A stretch of DNA of 64,000 nucleotides, from NCBI GenBank assembly GCA_009801085.1, contig VNWV01000028.1, positions 103,362-167,361 on the forward strand, read 5' to 3'. Below the pieces are notes generated by a model. The model ran no database searches, was not told the origin of the DNA, and saw only the letters and a list, made by a program, of their open reading frames with translations. Both the position numbers and the translations under genes were made by a program. Source of the stretch: Lasiodiplodia sp. COLG20 (Eukaryota; Ascomycota; Dothideomycetes; Botryosphaeriales; Botryosphaeriaceae). Of the stretch, positions 54,007 to 64,000 are shown piece after piece. The first letter of the stretch is position 1. The number at the start of each line of letters is the position of its first letter.

Positions 54007-57000
54007 CTACTTGAGCTCGACTTTCAGCTGCTCAAACAACCTCAACGCCCTCAAATACTCTTCCGCCTGCGACTCGGCATTCTCAAGTTTCTGCTCCTCT
54101 ATCTCCCTCACTTCTTCGCTAGCCTTCGTCCTATATTTCTCGCTCTGCATAACACTCTGCTGCCTCTTCACCACCTCATTAGCCTTCCCAAGCTTCTTCC
54201 TCGCCTTCTCAATCTCCACATCAATATCCACCTGACCCTCAAGCTGCAAAAACACCGTAGCCGTCCGCGCCACCGGGCTCGGCACGCAGCCCGCCGGCCT
54301 ATCGTCGTCCGCCCCCAGCAGCGTCAAGCACGCCACCTTCCTCCCCACCAGCGAGCGGATCGTGTAAAACTGCTCCCCGCAGACACTCGCCGCCGCCTCA
54401 TCGAACAACTGCAGATAGACCACGCCATCCTGCTTAACCGCATACTGATCCAGCAACGACCGCACCGCCTTCGCCACAGCCAGCAACAGCTCATACGCCT
54501 CCGCCGCAGCGCGATCATCCAGACCCACATCATACGCCGGATACGCAGCCACCATAACCGACGCCGTCTCATCCCCCGGCCGGCGCGGCAGCCGCTGCCA
54601 CATCTCCTCGGACAGGAACGGGAAGACCGGGTGCACGAGCCGCAATCCGGCGTCGAGTGCGTCGTACAGCGTGTGCTGCGCCGCAAGCATTTCTTCCTCG
54701 GTGCCGCGGAGGAAGACGCGTTTGGTCTTCTCGATGTAGACGCGGCAGAGGTCCGTGTCCCAGAACTGGTAGAGGGTGGCGGTGAGGCTGGCGAAGTCGC
54801 GGGAGGCGAGGGCGGCGTTGGCGGTGCGGGAGGCGGTGGTGAGTTTGTGGAGGATCCAGCGGTCGGCGAGGGAGAGGTCGGCCGTGGTGCTGGTGGTGGT
54901 GGGGCTGGGGATGAAGGCGGGGCCCAGCTTGCCGAGGAGGTATTTGGTGGCTTGGAAGATCTTGTTGCAGAAGCGGCGGTTGGCGTGGATGAGTTTGACG
55001 TCGAAGTTGATGTCGCCGCCTGCGTGTTGTTAGTTTCGTCTCGTGCAAGAGGTGTTGTTTATACGAACCTCCTGTCATGTAAGACAGCAGATTAAAGCGG
55101 AGCGCGTCGGCGCCGCAGTCAGGAATGCCCTGAGGAAAGGACGTCTTCTGGTATTTAGTGGCGGTGGCGAGCTCTTTAGGATCCAAATTTCCCGTGAGCA
55201 GCTTGGCATGGAGCTGATGGAGCTCAATACCATCCATGACGTCGATTGGGTCGATCACATTGCCCAAAGACTTGGACATTTTCCTGCCTTCCGAATCTCG
55301 AATCAAAGAGTGACAGTACACCTCCTTGAAGGGCACCTGGCCAGTCAGTTTGATGCCAAGCATGACCATGCGCGCAACCCAGAAGAAGAGAATATCCCAT
55401 CCGGTTTCTAACACGGACTGCGGATAGAACGTCTTCAAATCTGCCGTTTCTCTAGGCCAACCGAGCGAAGCAAAAGGCCAGAGTGCCGCAGAAAGCCACG
55501 TGTCCAACACATCGGGATCCTGACGCAGAAAAAAGGTCTGGCCTGGAAACTTGGCGGCCGCTTTGGCTCGTGCTTCAGATTCCGTCCGGCCCGTGACCCA
55601 TCGAGAGTTGTCATCGTTGGAAGGCTGCCCATCGATGTCGACGAAGTAAGCTGGAACCCTATGCCCCCACCACAACTGCCTGGAAAGGCACCAATCTTGG
55701 CAATCATCCATCCAACGGCTAAAGCTCTTCTCTGCAGTCTCTGGGAGAATTTTGATCTGCCCGTCCTTGACGGCTTGGGCTGCTGCGGTTGCCATCTCTG
55801 TCGTTTTCATCCACCACTGTGGTTTCAATCGACGCTCGATGAAGTCCTTGGATCTGTCACAGCGTGGTATACTTATCGGGTTGCTCACCCATTTGACGTA
55901 CAGCCCTTCGGCTTTGAGCTGCTCAATGACCGCGGGCCGAGCATTGAAACGCTTTATGCCGGAAAAGCTGCCCGCGTTGTCATTCAAAGTTCCATCGTCA
56001 TTGAAGATGCTGACGATATCCAGACCGTGTCTCTGACCCACGGCAAAGTCGTTGAAGTCATGAGCCGGGGTGATTTTGACGGCCCCAGTGCCAAAGTCCA
56101 TCGAGACGCTCTCGTCCGCCACGATGGGAAGGAGACGGTCTATAAAAGGATGCTTGGCGTGCTTCCCGATCAGCTCTTGATGCCTGCTATCGTCGGGATG
56201 GACAGCGATGCCGGTATCTCCGAAAATCGACTCAGGGCGCGTCGTGGCTATCTCGATGGTTGTCGCGCCACCCGGCTCGATGATACGGTACTTGATGTGA
56301 TGCAACACACCGAATTCGATTTTCTTTTCGTAGCCGGGAATATCGAGGAACGTGCGTCCCCCAATCTCCATGTTAACAACTTCGAGGTTGGAGATGGCCG
56401 TGTTGAGCTTCGGGCACCAGTTGACCAGCCGATCGGATCGGTAGATAAGACCCTCCTCATGGAGTCTAACAAAAGTCTCTTGGATGGCAGCGGTGAAATT
56501 GTCATCCATGGTAAAGGCCTCGCGATTCCAGTCCACAGACGCGCCCATGCGCTCGAGTGCATCGTTGATGCGTACATGGTGCTCTTCTTTCCACTCGTGA
56601 GCCAGTTCGATGAACTTCTCCCGGCCTACGTCATGCCGCGTTCTTCCCTCACGTCTCAATAGTATGTTCTCGACGACGTTCTGGGTCGCGATGCCAGCGT
56701 GATCGCAGCCAGGGGTCCAGAGCGTCTTCTTCCCCAGCATGCGATTCCAGCGAATAAGTGTGTCCTGGATGGAAATGGTCAAGGCATGGCCCATGTGCAG
56801 AGCTCCGGTAACGTTTGGCGGGGGCATGGGCATGGAGAAGACTTCGGCATCGTCGCCCGGCCGCGGCTCGAAGAACCCGGCCTTCTTCCACCATGCATAC
56901 CATGCCGATTCCACGGGTTGTGGCATGTAGGCTGCATCCATCGGTTGTAGGACTAGGGGGGCTGGAGTCAGCTGTTTGACTCTGGAGAGTTGTGTGCTGT

Positions 57001-57352
57001 GTCCTCACTCTTCTTATCTCCAGGCGGTGTCTCCTCCATGGCTTCTGGCTGTTCTGCTTTAGGACTGGACTGATGCGTATGAGTAGAGCGATACGTTGTG
57101 GAGGTATATTTCTTCATTCCCTCAGCTTTCTTGCCTATATGAAATCAGCAAATTATTAGCATGAAGGTGACAGGGCTAAGAGCTGAGGGGTGCCCTACGC
57201 TGTTTGATCGTCATGGGCTTTTCTTGAACAGGCGCGGATCGGGTGTCATCAGCATTCGAGGGGTTGCTGGTACCTGGACCAATATTTGAAGATGAGTGGT
57301 GTTCAATTGAGCCGTGCCTCTGAGCAGAAAAGGCGCTGTTGTTGTCAGCCAT
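54007..57352 (-). CDS. VAS1: Valyl-tRNA synthetase
   Basis: Exons (minus strand) 57352-57199, 57134-57009, 56952-55069 and 55019-54007 give 1058 residues. It charges tRNA-Val in the cytosol and, in fungi, usually also in mitochondria. Landmarks in order: ETPPGDKK joined across intron 2 to [33 protein letters not shown] (HIGH motif); the editing-domain segments [17 protein letters not shown] and [21 protein letters not shown] (KMSKS); the anticodon-binding domain ([14 protein letters not shown]); and a C-terminal coiled coil ([19 protein letters not shown]). The first two exons form the polar N-terminal extension. No clear mitochondrial presequence is seen in this start. It is housekeeping; the gene is normal. 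Confidence 0.96.
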
Positions 57353-59039
57353 GGTTGGACTCTGACCCGCAAGTGAACGAGGCCGCGATACAGGCTACAA
57401 GGAGGAAAGCGGAGGATATAATATACTGCTGGAAAGCCATGGAGATAGCGATGGGGCTTGTGGCAAAAGAGAGTATGTGAGGCAGGTAGGCAGCAAGTAG
57501 CGGTGACTCACCAAGCACGTAAACAAGGATAAGCGCTACCTGGAGCATCTCCAAATCTGGAAAAGCCAGCAAGCTTAAGCGAGCAGACGAGCACACACTA
57601 GGTGCTATCAATCCATTCTGTTTCCCGCCTCTCTCTGGAATGTTTTAATTTCGGGAATCGGGCTGTGTTGTCGCATCATGTAGTGCACCATGGTTAGGCT
57701 CCAAGGAGCGCATGCACGCAGTACACCGCCCCACACTTTTTACCCGTGCTCTATTACCCCATTCATCGCACACCGATGAGTCACGATCTGCGCACAAGGG
57801 GATCGGAAGGTCCAAGCCACCATGTCAATTGTAAGGAAGTCTTTAGCGGAGCTGACTATGGCCATTCAGAAATGACTTCCCGATCTGAGTCTGCTGCTGC
57901 TAACAATGACGATAACAGCGGTGCTAGTCTTCATGGTGCTCTTTACATTCCCGTAGAACAGTGCTGAGAAGGATTGGTGAGTCTGCTTATAAGCAGACTT
58001 ACTGTGTGAGTAGTTCAAGCGTTGCCGGAGTCACTACGAATTGCCAGGTTGGAACGTCTTGCCTGAGATTACACATTGAAAGTCGGTAAATTTGTGCTGT
58101 CCTGGTGATTTCATGGCCTTGAGCTCGTACGTGACATTCTTTAGGATTGACAAAGCTTCCTCCCAATACCTTGTTTACATAATAATATGAGTGCTATTCG
58201 CATTTTAGCTATAATACTCTACAAGATTTGCTCAAAGAGCTACGTATGTATAAATCAAAGAACTCCACATTGAGGGATGATTTGCACTTCGCATGGTCAT
58301 CTCGGAAGAGGAAAGCCAAACTGCACAAGCTGCTGAGGAAGGGCGTCAGAATTGCGTCAACGTGCATATGTGCAGCTGCACCTGACGAGGCTGCCCAGAG
58401 CCGGTTTCACACCGTTCGGGTAGGAGCCAATGCATCGGCTTATTCCGCCTTTTCCAAGCCTCGCCCAAAGCAACACAGCCTCAGTTCACGCCGGAATCTA
58501 TTTGTGTCATTAGAAAATGGTGTCGTATCCTCCTGGAATGTTATGATGTGTGGCGCAGCGAGCGATGCTTAGCCTTGCCGCTAGCGCATGCATGATAGCA
58601 TAGCCTCTAGAACTTTAGGGCTTGCCGTCTTAATTAACTCATATCTATTACTGTGATGAACAGTACGGTTACAGCTTGGGACTGATTTTCGCACGGAAAT
58701 GTAAAACGATTATCAAGGTAAATCCGGTGAATTTATCATGGGTTCAGAAGTTCCCACGTTGATTAAAAGTGCACCCACTTGGACAGCCGAGCGGCACGGC
58801 TAAGCCTATTTTGGAACCTGAAGCTTACGTGCATGACAGGAAGCAGTCAAATCAGGCTATTTGGTGAGGCGTGCGAAACCTTTCACGTCAGCACTATGCA
58901 TACGTTGCAGAGACTCTCAGCCTTGATTGTCTCTTCCGGTCGCCCCTCTTCTTTCCAACATCTTCTGCAGCTCTTCAGTGCTATCTCAAATAGTGTCCAC
59001 AACTTGTTCTTGGGTGCACCGATCAGCACTTGCTTCATT
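57353..59039. other. Divergent intergenic region, no gene seen
   Basis: About 1.7 kb between the ValRS (-) and ankyrin-protein (+) starts, holding both promoters. A 114-codon frame at 58228-58572 lacks motifs. Contains a 20-bp perfect palindrome at 57980-57999. Confidence 0.55.
57980..57999. repeat. Perfect 20-bp palindrome AGTCTGCTTATAAGCAGACT
   Basis: The sequence is identical to its own reverse complement across 20 bases with no spacer. It lies in the ValRS/ankyrin divergent region, ~630 bases upstream of the ValRS start. Confidence 0.9.
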
Positions 59040-62000
59040 ATGGCGGACCCTTTCTCCGTGGCCGGAAGCGCCGTCGGCGTCGTCTCCCTCGGGATCTCCG
59101 TGTGTCAAGGCCTTGTCAATTATTACTCTACATTCAAAGGGCAAGATGATGAGATAGGCGAGATGGTTGGCAAGGTTGAAAGGCTAACAGATCTGCTGGA
59201 GACACTTCAGCATCACCTATCAAGCCCACGATTCAGGCACTCTGTTTCGGTCGAGAAGGTCGAACAGAATATTCTCGCATGCGCTACAGCTCTCAATAAA
59301 CTGGACGAAATTCTTTCAAAATGCACACAAGAGTCTACGGTTGAAGATCTCCAGCGTAAACTCCGAGCGATATCGAGAAGAATGCTGTACCCTTTCAAGC
59401 AGAAGACTCTGCAGGATCTCAGCGGTGCGGTCTCCCAGTGTCAGAGAGACTTGGGAACTGCTGTGCAGATTCTTCAAATGTGAGTGCTCCGTGATTGCTT
59501 GGTATCGCATGACGCATTAACATTTCTCAGTGATCAACTTTCCACCGTGGAGTTTTCGAACGCTGCTATTCTAGAGAACACAGCAATCACTCGTGATATC
59601 ATCGAAGTACATACACATGAGGTCTTGGGCATGCGAGAAGATATCCAGCGGTTGATGGATGCGGTACCCGCTCTCGTATTGTCTTCGATGAGACCACGGC
59701 CAGAAGGGAGTATGGAAAATGCCGCGTCGCGGTCCCTGGACGTGTCTAGGGCCGTTCTCAAGCCTCGAGCCTTCAGGGAGAGAGCCATCATGGATCCGGA
59801 ATCCTATTCTTCACAATGCAGATGTCGCCCACGGACCAAGTTCACAGAACGACAAATTAGACTGGGTCCCGTAACACTCATCCGCACTAGTAGGTCGAGA
59901 GCTTTGCATAACGAAGACTGTCAGTACTTTGTGCGCGAAAGCCAAGATGAAGGAGCTGGACTTAGGTTTCAGGTTGGTACTAGGTCCAGGAGATGGAATA
60001 TGATGGCCGCCTTGAATTACAATCATGCTGTTGGAGCATTCTCAATAACCTCTACTTTAATGTTCCAAGCTATGGTACCGGACAACCACCCATTGTTTCA
60101 GATTACCGAAGATATATTATATGGGAGACAGGACTTCGAAGCCGGTCTACGGTCCATTCGACTGTTGTTCCAAAACGGCGAGGCGGCGCCCAACGACGTC
60201 CGTGATGATGGACAAAATGTACTACATGTAAGGTCCTGGTGCGTGCACTAAATTGTGGTATAATCAGTTTCTCACAGAATAAGGTGGTCCTCGGGTACAC
60301 GAAAGGAAACAAGAATCATGCCATGAATGGTGTGTTACAACAACGCATCGAACAGCTCGTCACAGCATTCCTGTGTCTAGGCACCAACGTGAATGAAAGA
60401 TGCAAAAGCGGATCGTAGGCCCTCTTTTCTTGAAGACTGGGGATCTCGAAAGGCAGTTAACGTATCAGTAGCCATCTTCTCTTCCTATGCCATCAAAATC
60501 TCTTCGTCTATTGGCCCGATATCGACCGAAGTCTATTCCTCTATGGTGTTCAAAAGAAAATCGCCATGCATCGAGATTGCGATTACGATTTGAACGAAAT
60601 TTTCCATTTCATTGAGTTTATGCTCTTCTTTTCTTGCCATCGAACTCGGGCCGTTGTTGAAGTATGGCAAATGGATGTGTATTTGGCTAAAGGTGAGTAG
60701 GACTAGACAATTTGTGTCTTCACCCTGCTAAGTATACCAGAAATGGGGCTTTCGAATCTGTGTCTAGCCGTGCTAGGCAAATCGATAGACGAAGTCGACA
60801 GCATTTTGAGCCAGACGCCCACTGCAGTGTTATCCACGACGCCATTTGAGCATACAGTACTTCACCTAGCAGCAGACTGGCCGATTGGAATGGCGACCCT
60901 TCTCTCAAGAGGAGGAAAACCTTTGGTTCACGCGTTGGACTTGGCCGAACAATCTCCATTGGACCTTGCTTGCTCCTACGGCTGCATCCCTGCTGTGAAG
61001 CTTTTAATTCAAGCAGATAGTCCCATTGATCTGAAGCTCATTTGCTATCTGGAAAGCCATTCAATATGGGGTCTATTCAAGATACTCGTCAAAGAGCTCG
61101 CACGAAGGAGGAACCTCCTCATACAACTCGCCAGGACAGAGCTCCCTGAAGTCAAGTACCAAGGCCTGGAGCTCCCTGTTGGACATCCGATGAGCGACAT
61201 TGAAACATTCCTTGTCCTTGACGAGCTGCAAAAGAATTATATTCCAACCACTAAAGCCTTGGAATATTACGGATATACCCAGGTGTCCGAAGGTTATTCT
61301 GTCAGCTCATTTGGATGCTGCTTCGGCAAGACAGCTAAAGGGGCAGACATTGTACACAATGCCGGGTTCCTACTCGATCGGATTACAAGAGCCTATGAGG
61401 AATACCAACTTGGCGGACAAAGTGTAGTGTTTTTGAGAGAGCACTGGCCAGAACAATCAACCTTAACACAGCGTCTCGACAAGATGTTGTGGCTCCTAGG
61501 GAGGGGCATTACATTGTCGGAATATGATGTACACGATCTGTTCAGTCCGTTGCATGACTCACACTCGCTGGATGGTGAAAATGGAGACATGTTTTCATCT
61601 TGTGAGGAAAGGACGGACCTGATGCTACAGCTACTTTCGGCTCGTTCTGGGCTTTCACATGAATGCCCATGTTGCATCGATGTGTGTTTTCCAGCAATTG
61701 CATCGCTGAGAACTGTTGGAAAGGCTCCTTTCCACGACATTGACGATCCGGACACAGACAACCTCATTTTTGCAGGCCTTCTAGGGTTACTAAAGGCATG
61801 CAAAATTGATTTTGGCTCTCAGTACTGGATATGGGCGATGCCAGGATTGATACATTCGGTTCTTTATGAGGCCTGCGGCCTTACGCATTCGAATGACTGC
61901 TGCAAGGGAGAATGGGAATCCGATGAAGATGACATCAAGGAGAAACAGGAGGAAGAACAACACATGAGATCTAGACTCAGCAAGCTTACGGAAGAATTGG

Positions 62001-62209
62001 CTGCCGAGTATCAGGAATCGAGTATGCCGCTGTCAGGTTTTCTTCGAGATCGTGTGATTGTTCGAGCCCTGGACCTCGTTGACGGAGAGGAGGAGGCATC
62101 TACAGAAGATAGGAAAAGGTTAAGGGGGATCGGAGTGATGGTACTGGAAGAGGAAAGCGAAAGGGAAAGTGATGGAGATGAGATTGCAAATGATAACAGA
62201 TTGTGGTGA
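59040..62209 (+). CDS. STAND-type N-terminal domain plus ankyrin-repeat protein
   Basis: Exons 59040-59479, 59531-60227, 60278-60414, 60469-60692 and 60741-62209 give 988 residues. The start MADPFSVAGSAVGVVSLGIS and the ~130-residue helical block after it form the HeLo-like/fungal N-terminal domain (PF17111 type) found on NLR-like proteins. No P-loop follows. Instead there is a ~180-residue middle region (including SQCRCRPR and a FxRESQDE segment). Ankyrin-like repeats occur in exon 5 (HTVLHLAADWPIGMATLLSR; SPLDLACSYGCIPAVKLLI), followed by a long cysteine-containing C-terminal region and an acidic end. All intron phases agree. Such proteins are counted among fungal non-self recognition candidates. 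The role is inferred. Confidence 0.82.
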
Positions 62210-62445
62210 TTGGGATAGAGGCGATTCTGCAGACTCCCCATATTCGTCGACAATTTGGTAGATTTCCCGTCTTGGTTCGAGCAGGATTCTGATACTACAG
62301 CTTCACGTAGCAATGAATGGGTTTCCAATGTCAGCCCCTGTTGGCACTGTGCAATTTCTTCTATGTGAGAACTATTACACACAAGGCGCGAAACAAAGAA
62401 GAACTATGAACTCCCCTGAACATTCCGGAACAGGATATTCAACGC

Positions 62446-63243
62446 CTCGATGGCAAGGTAGCAATTATCATAGGCAAGCATTAAAGTCACGCCTGCAGAA
62501 AGGCTCCTCTGACATTCGACAACGCTGCCAGGCAGGGGCTTGCAGGCGCGCGGCGTCCACGTCCACGTCATCAATATCCACCCATCGACAAAGACTTCGA
62601 TTGCCACTTCACGCCATCTCCCGCAAAGAACAAACCGCCCCCCAGCTTTCCCGGCAACATCACATCCCACAAGCCTTCACCTCCATCAGGCACGTCGACA
62701 CCTTCTCTTCGACCGACAGCCTCCCTGAAGAGCCGCGCTACGCCCTCATCAACGCCAACCTCCGCGCGGTCCTCAATTCCATCAAACTCAGCATCAGCGC
62801 CTTCCGCCGGTAGGGCGGTGCCAGCGGCGGCGGCGGCTCTATCATGCTGACATCCACCACGGCGACGTACGCGCCAGAGCAGAGTCCGTCCGCGTACGGC
62901 GCCGTCAAGCTCTCAGCAACCCACACCCGTCCCATCCATCCCCCGCGCGCAGGCAACCGACACAAACACCACGACGCAGATCATCAGCCTCGCCCGCGCC
63001 CTCCGCCCCTTCATCTAGCACCTCTGCAAAGCGACCATCAACGTCGCCGCCCCCGCCGCCACAGTCTCGAAGCTCCTCCCACCCGTCAGCAGCGTGCATC
63101 ACGTCGGACTCGCCGTTGCTTACTCAGCCGTGGCACGGCAGGAAAGGCAGGTGGAGGCGGCGGAGAAGTGTAATGGGGTGGTGATTCTGACGCTCGGAGA
63201 CCGCTGGACGGACGTTGAAGAGCCGATTACGCGGTTGAGATAG
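62446..63243 (+). pseudogene. Degraded short-chain dehydrogenase
   Basis: SDR sequence is readable but broken. LDGKVAIIIG starts at about 62446 and the glycine loop is lost. ARGVHVHVI follows in another frame. YALINANLRAVLNSIKLSI (NxNxxxV region) is followed by TAG at 62811-62813. The same frame goes on with SIMLTSTTATYAPEQSPSAY (catalytic Ser/Tyr area). A frameshift near 62920-62976 leads to SLARALRPFI, TAG at 63016-63018, then [15 protein letters not shown] and [16 protein letters not shown] up to TAG 63241-63243. Both internal stops are one C-to-T change from CAG, as expected of repeat-induced or spontaneous decay. Confidence 0.75.
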
Positions 63244-64000
63244 CAGTGTGTGGCGAGGAGGACGGCGTGGCAGCATGGGGTTGAAGGATTTTCGGGGCGA
63301 GGGGGCGAGAAGAAGAGATTGCGGAATTGCCGGATTGGAAAAGTTGGGGGCCGGACCGGGCCGTTCTTTTGCCTAATGGGAACTGATGATGGGCAGCACA
63401 AGGTGGATATCTCATCGGTTATGACGTATTGAAAGTGATCTACAACAAGGGCAATGGTTTAAGCACGAGACAGATCGGTAGTGCTGTGAGTTTCAGCATT
63501 GTTTGTGTGACCTCTGATGGCAAGCTTCCAGAGCTCTGCCTGACGATTACCAGCTTTCGTATGAAGCTCATCGGACTAACTAATTGATTGCATGCGTATC
63601 GGCCTAGAGCATCGAAAGCGGAGTCGGAAGAGGGCGGACTGCGGGCACTGCGGGAGGCGTTTAAAGAGTCGACGCCGCACGGGAGGCTCGTGGGGGCGGC
63701 GGCGACGCTGGTAGGGTCGCAGCTGCACGTTAGGTCTAAGGTGAGTATGGGGGAAGCGATGGAGATGAATATGGTGTGGCGGCGGCGCTGGAGGCGCTGC
63801 TGGCCGAGATGCCAGGGTGCCGCGGTGTCCGGAGGTGGGACAGATGCGGCTCCTCGCGCCGTCGGAGAATGTGTGTGTGGGTAAGAAGGCGACAGCCGTG
63901 TATTGGGTTCAGGGAAGAGGAAGAGCGTCTGTGGGGATGCGGTGCTGCCTGGTAACGAGGAAGTGAGGTGCTGAAGTGCGATATGGGAGCGCTTGTGGAC
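63244..64000. other. Unassigned GC-rich end of window
   Basis: No intact gene. 63600-63740 (+) reads as ESTPHGRLVGAAATLVGSQL, and 63745-63810 reads as GDEYGVAAALEALLAEMPG in another frame. These are probably coding remains or exons of a gene extending beyond the window. I do not recognise the family. Confidence 0.4.

Noticed and set aside
58228..58572. 114-codon plus-strand frame between ValRS and the ankyrin gene
   Set aside because: Basic, low-information composition, no motif and no promoter signal.

Overview
This is nuclear DNA of a filamentous ascomycete (Pezizomycotina). The evidence is monoexonic to five-exon genes with 41-66 nt GT-AG introns (often GTAAGT donors and CTAAC/CTGAC-like branch sites), roughly even use of both strands, and fungal-only families: HET, DUF3176, DUF3425 bZIP, NmrA, AflY/DUF4243, TALE homeobox plus C2H2, and ZZ-repeat proteins. 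Class is not decidable by reading alone. About 21 protein genes look intact. Several others are partial, broken or relic. I found no rRNA, tRNA, CRISPR array or intact transposon.

Layout. 1-5.7 kb: the tail of a transcription-factor-like gene, a secreted GH95 alpha-L-fucosidase and an NmrA-like redox sensor. 6.5-21 kb: a HET-domain gene, a single-pass membrane protein, a DUF3425 bZIP factor, a short-chain dehydrogenase (SDR), a DUF3176 membrane protein, a cysteine-rich secreted peptide, an amidohydrolase and an AIG1-like P-loop GTPase. 22.5-24.2 kb: a four-ZZ-finger protein. 25-33 kb: a compact metabolic group of an MFS transporter, a cytochrome P450, an epoxide hydrolase and a PSD/PsiD-type decarboxylase. 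33-39.8 kb: a gene-poor tract with one SDR, degenerate coding pieces and dispersed repeats. 39.8-41.4 kb: a questin-oxidase-like (AflY family) gene. 41.8-47.1 kb: a divergent pair of a NACHT NLR fused to a HET domain and a HET-S-like HeLo protein with a C-terminal amyloid-type tail. 48.3-50.2 kb: a truncated transcription factor and a relic of the DUF3176 gene. 50.7-57.4 kb: a homeobox/C2H2 factor and valyl-tRNA synthetase (housekeeping). 59-62.2 kb: a STAND-type N-terminal domain plus ankyrin protein. 62.4-64 kb: a degraded SDR pseudogene and unassigned sequence.

How the genes fit together. The most interesting locus is 41.8-47.1 kb. It has the layout of the het-S/NWD2 programmed-cell-death pair: an NLR whose N-terminal peptide resembles the R0 amyloid motif, next to and divergent from a HeLo-domain protein of HET-S length whose last ~55 residues resemble R1 and R2. 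The HeLo gene carries an in-frame TAG inside its membrane-inserting N-terminal helix. The NLR has an apparent one-base frameshift (or an unusual alternative intron) in its HET domain, so this haplotype may be disarmed. With the HET gene at 6.5 kb, the AIG1-like GTPase and the ankyrin protein at 59 kb, the window is enriched for fungal self/non-self recognition genes scattered among ordinary metabolism.

All exon boundaries were worked out by hand from splice signals and reading-frame continuity. Functions rest on motif recognition, not on searches.
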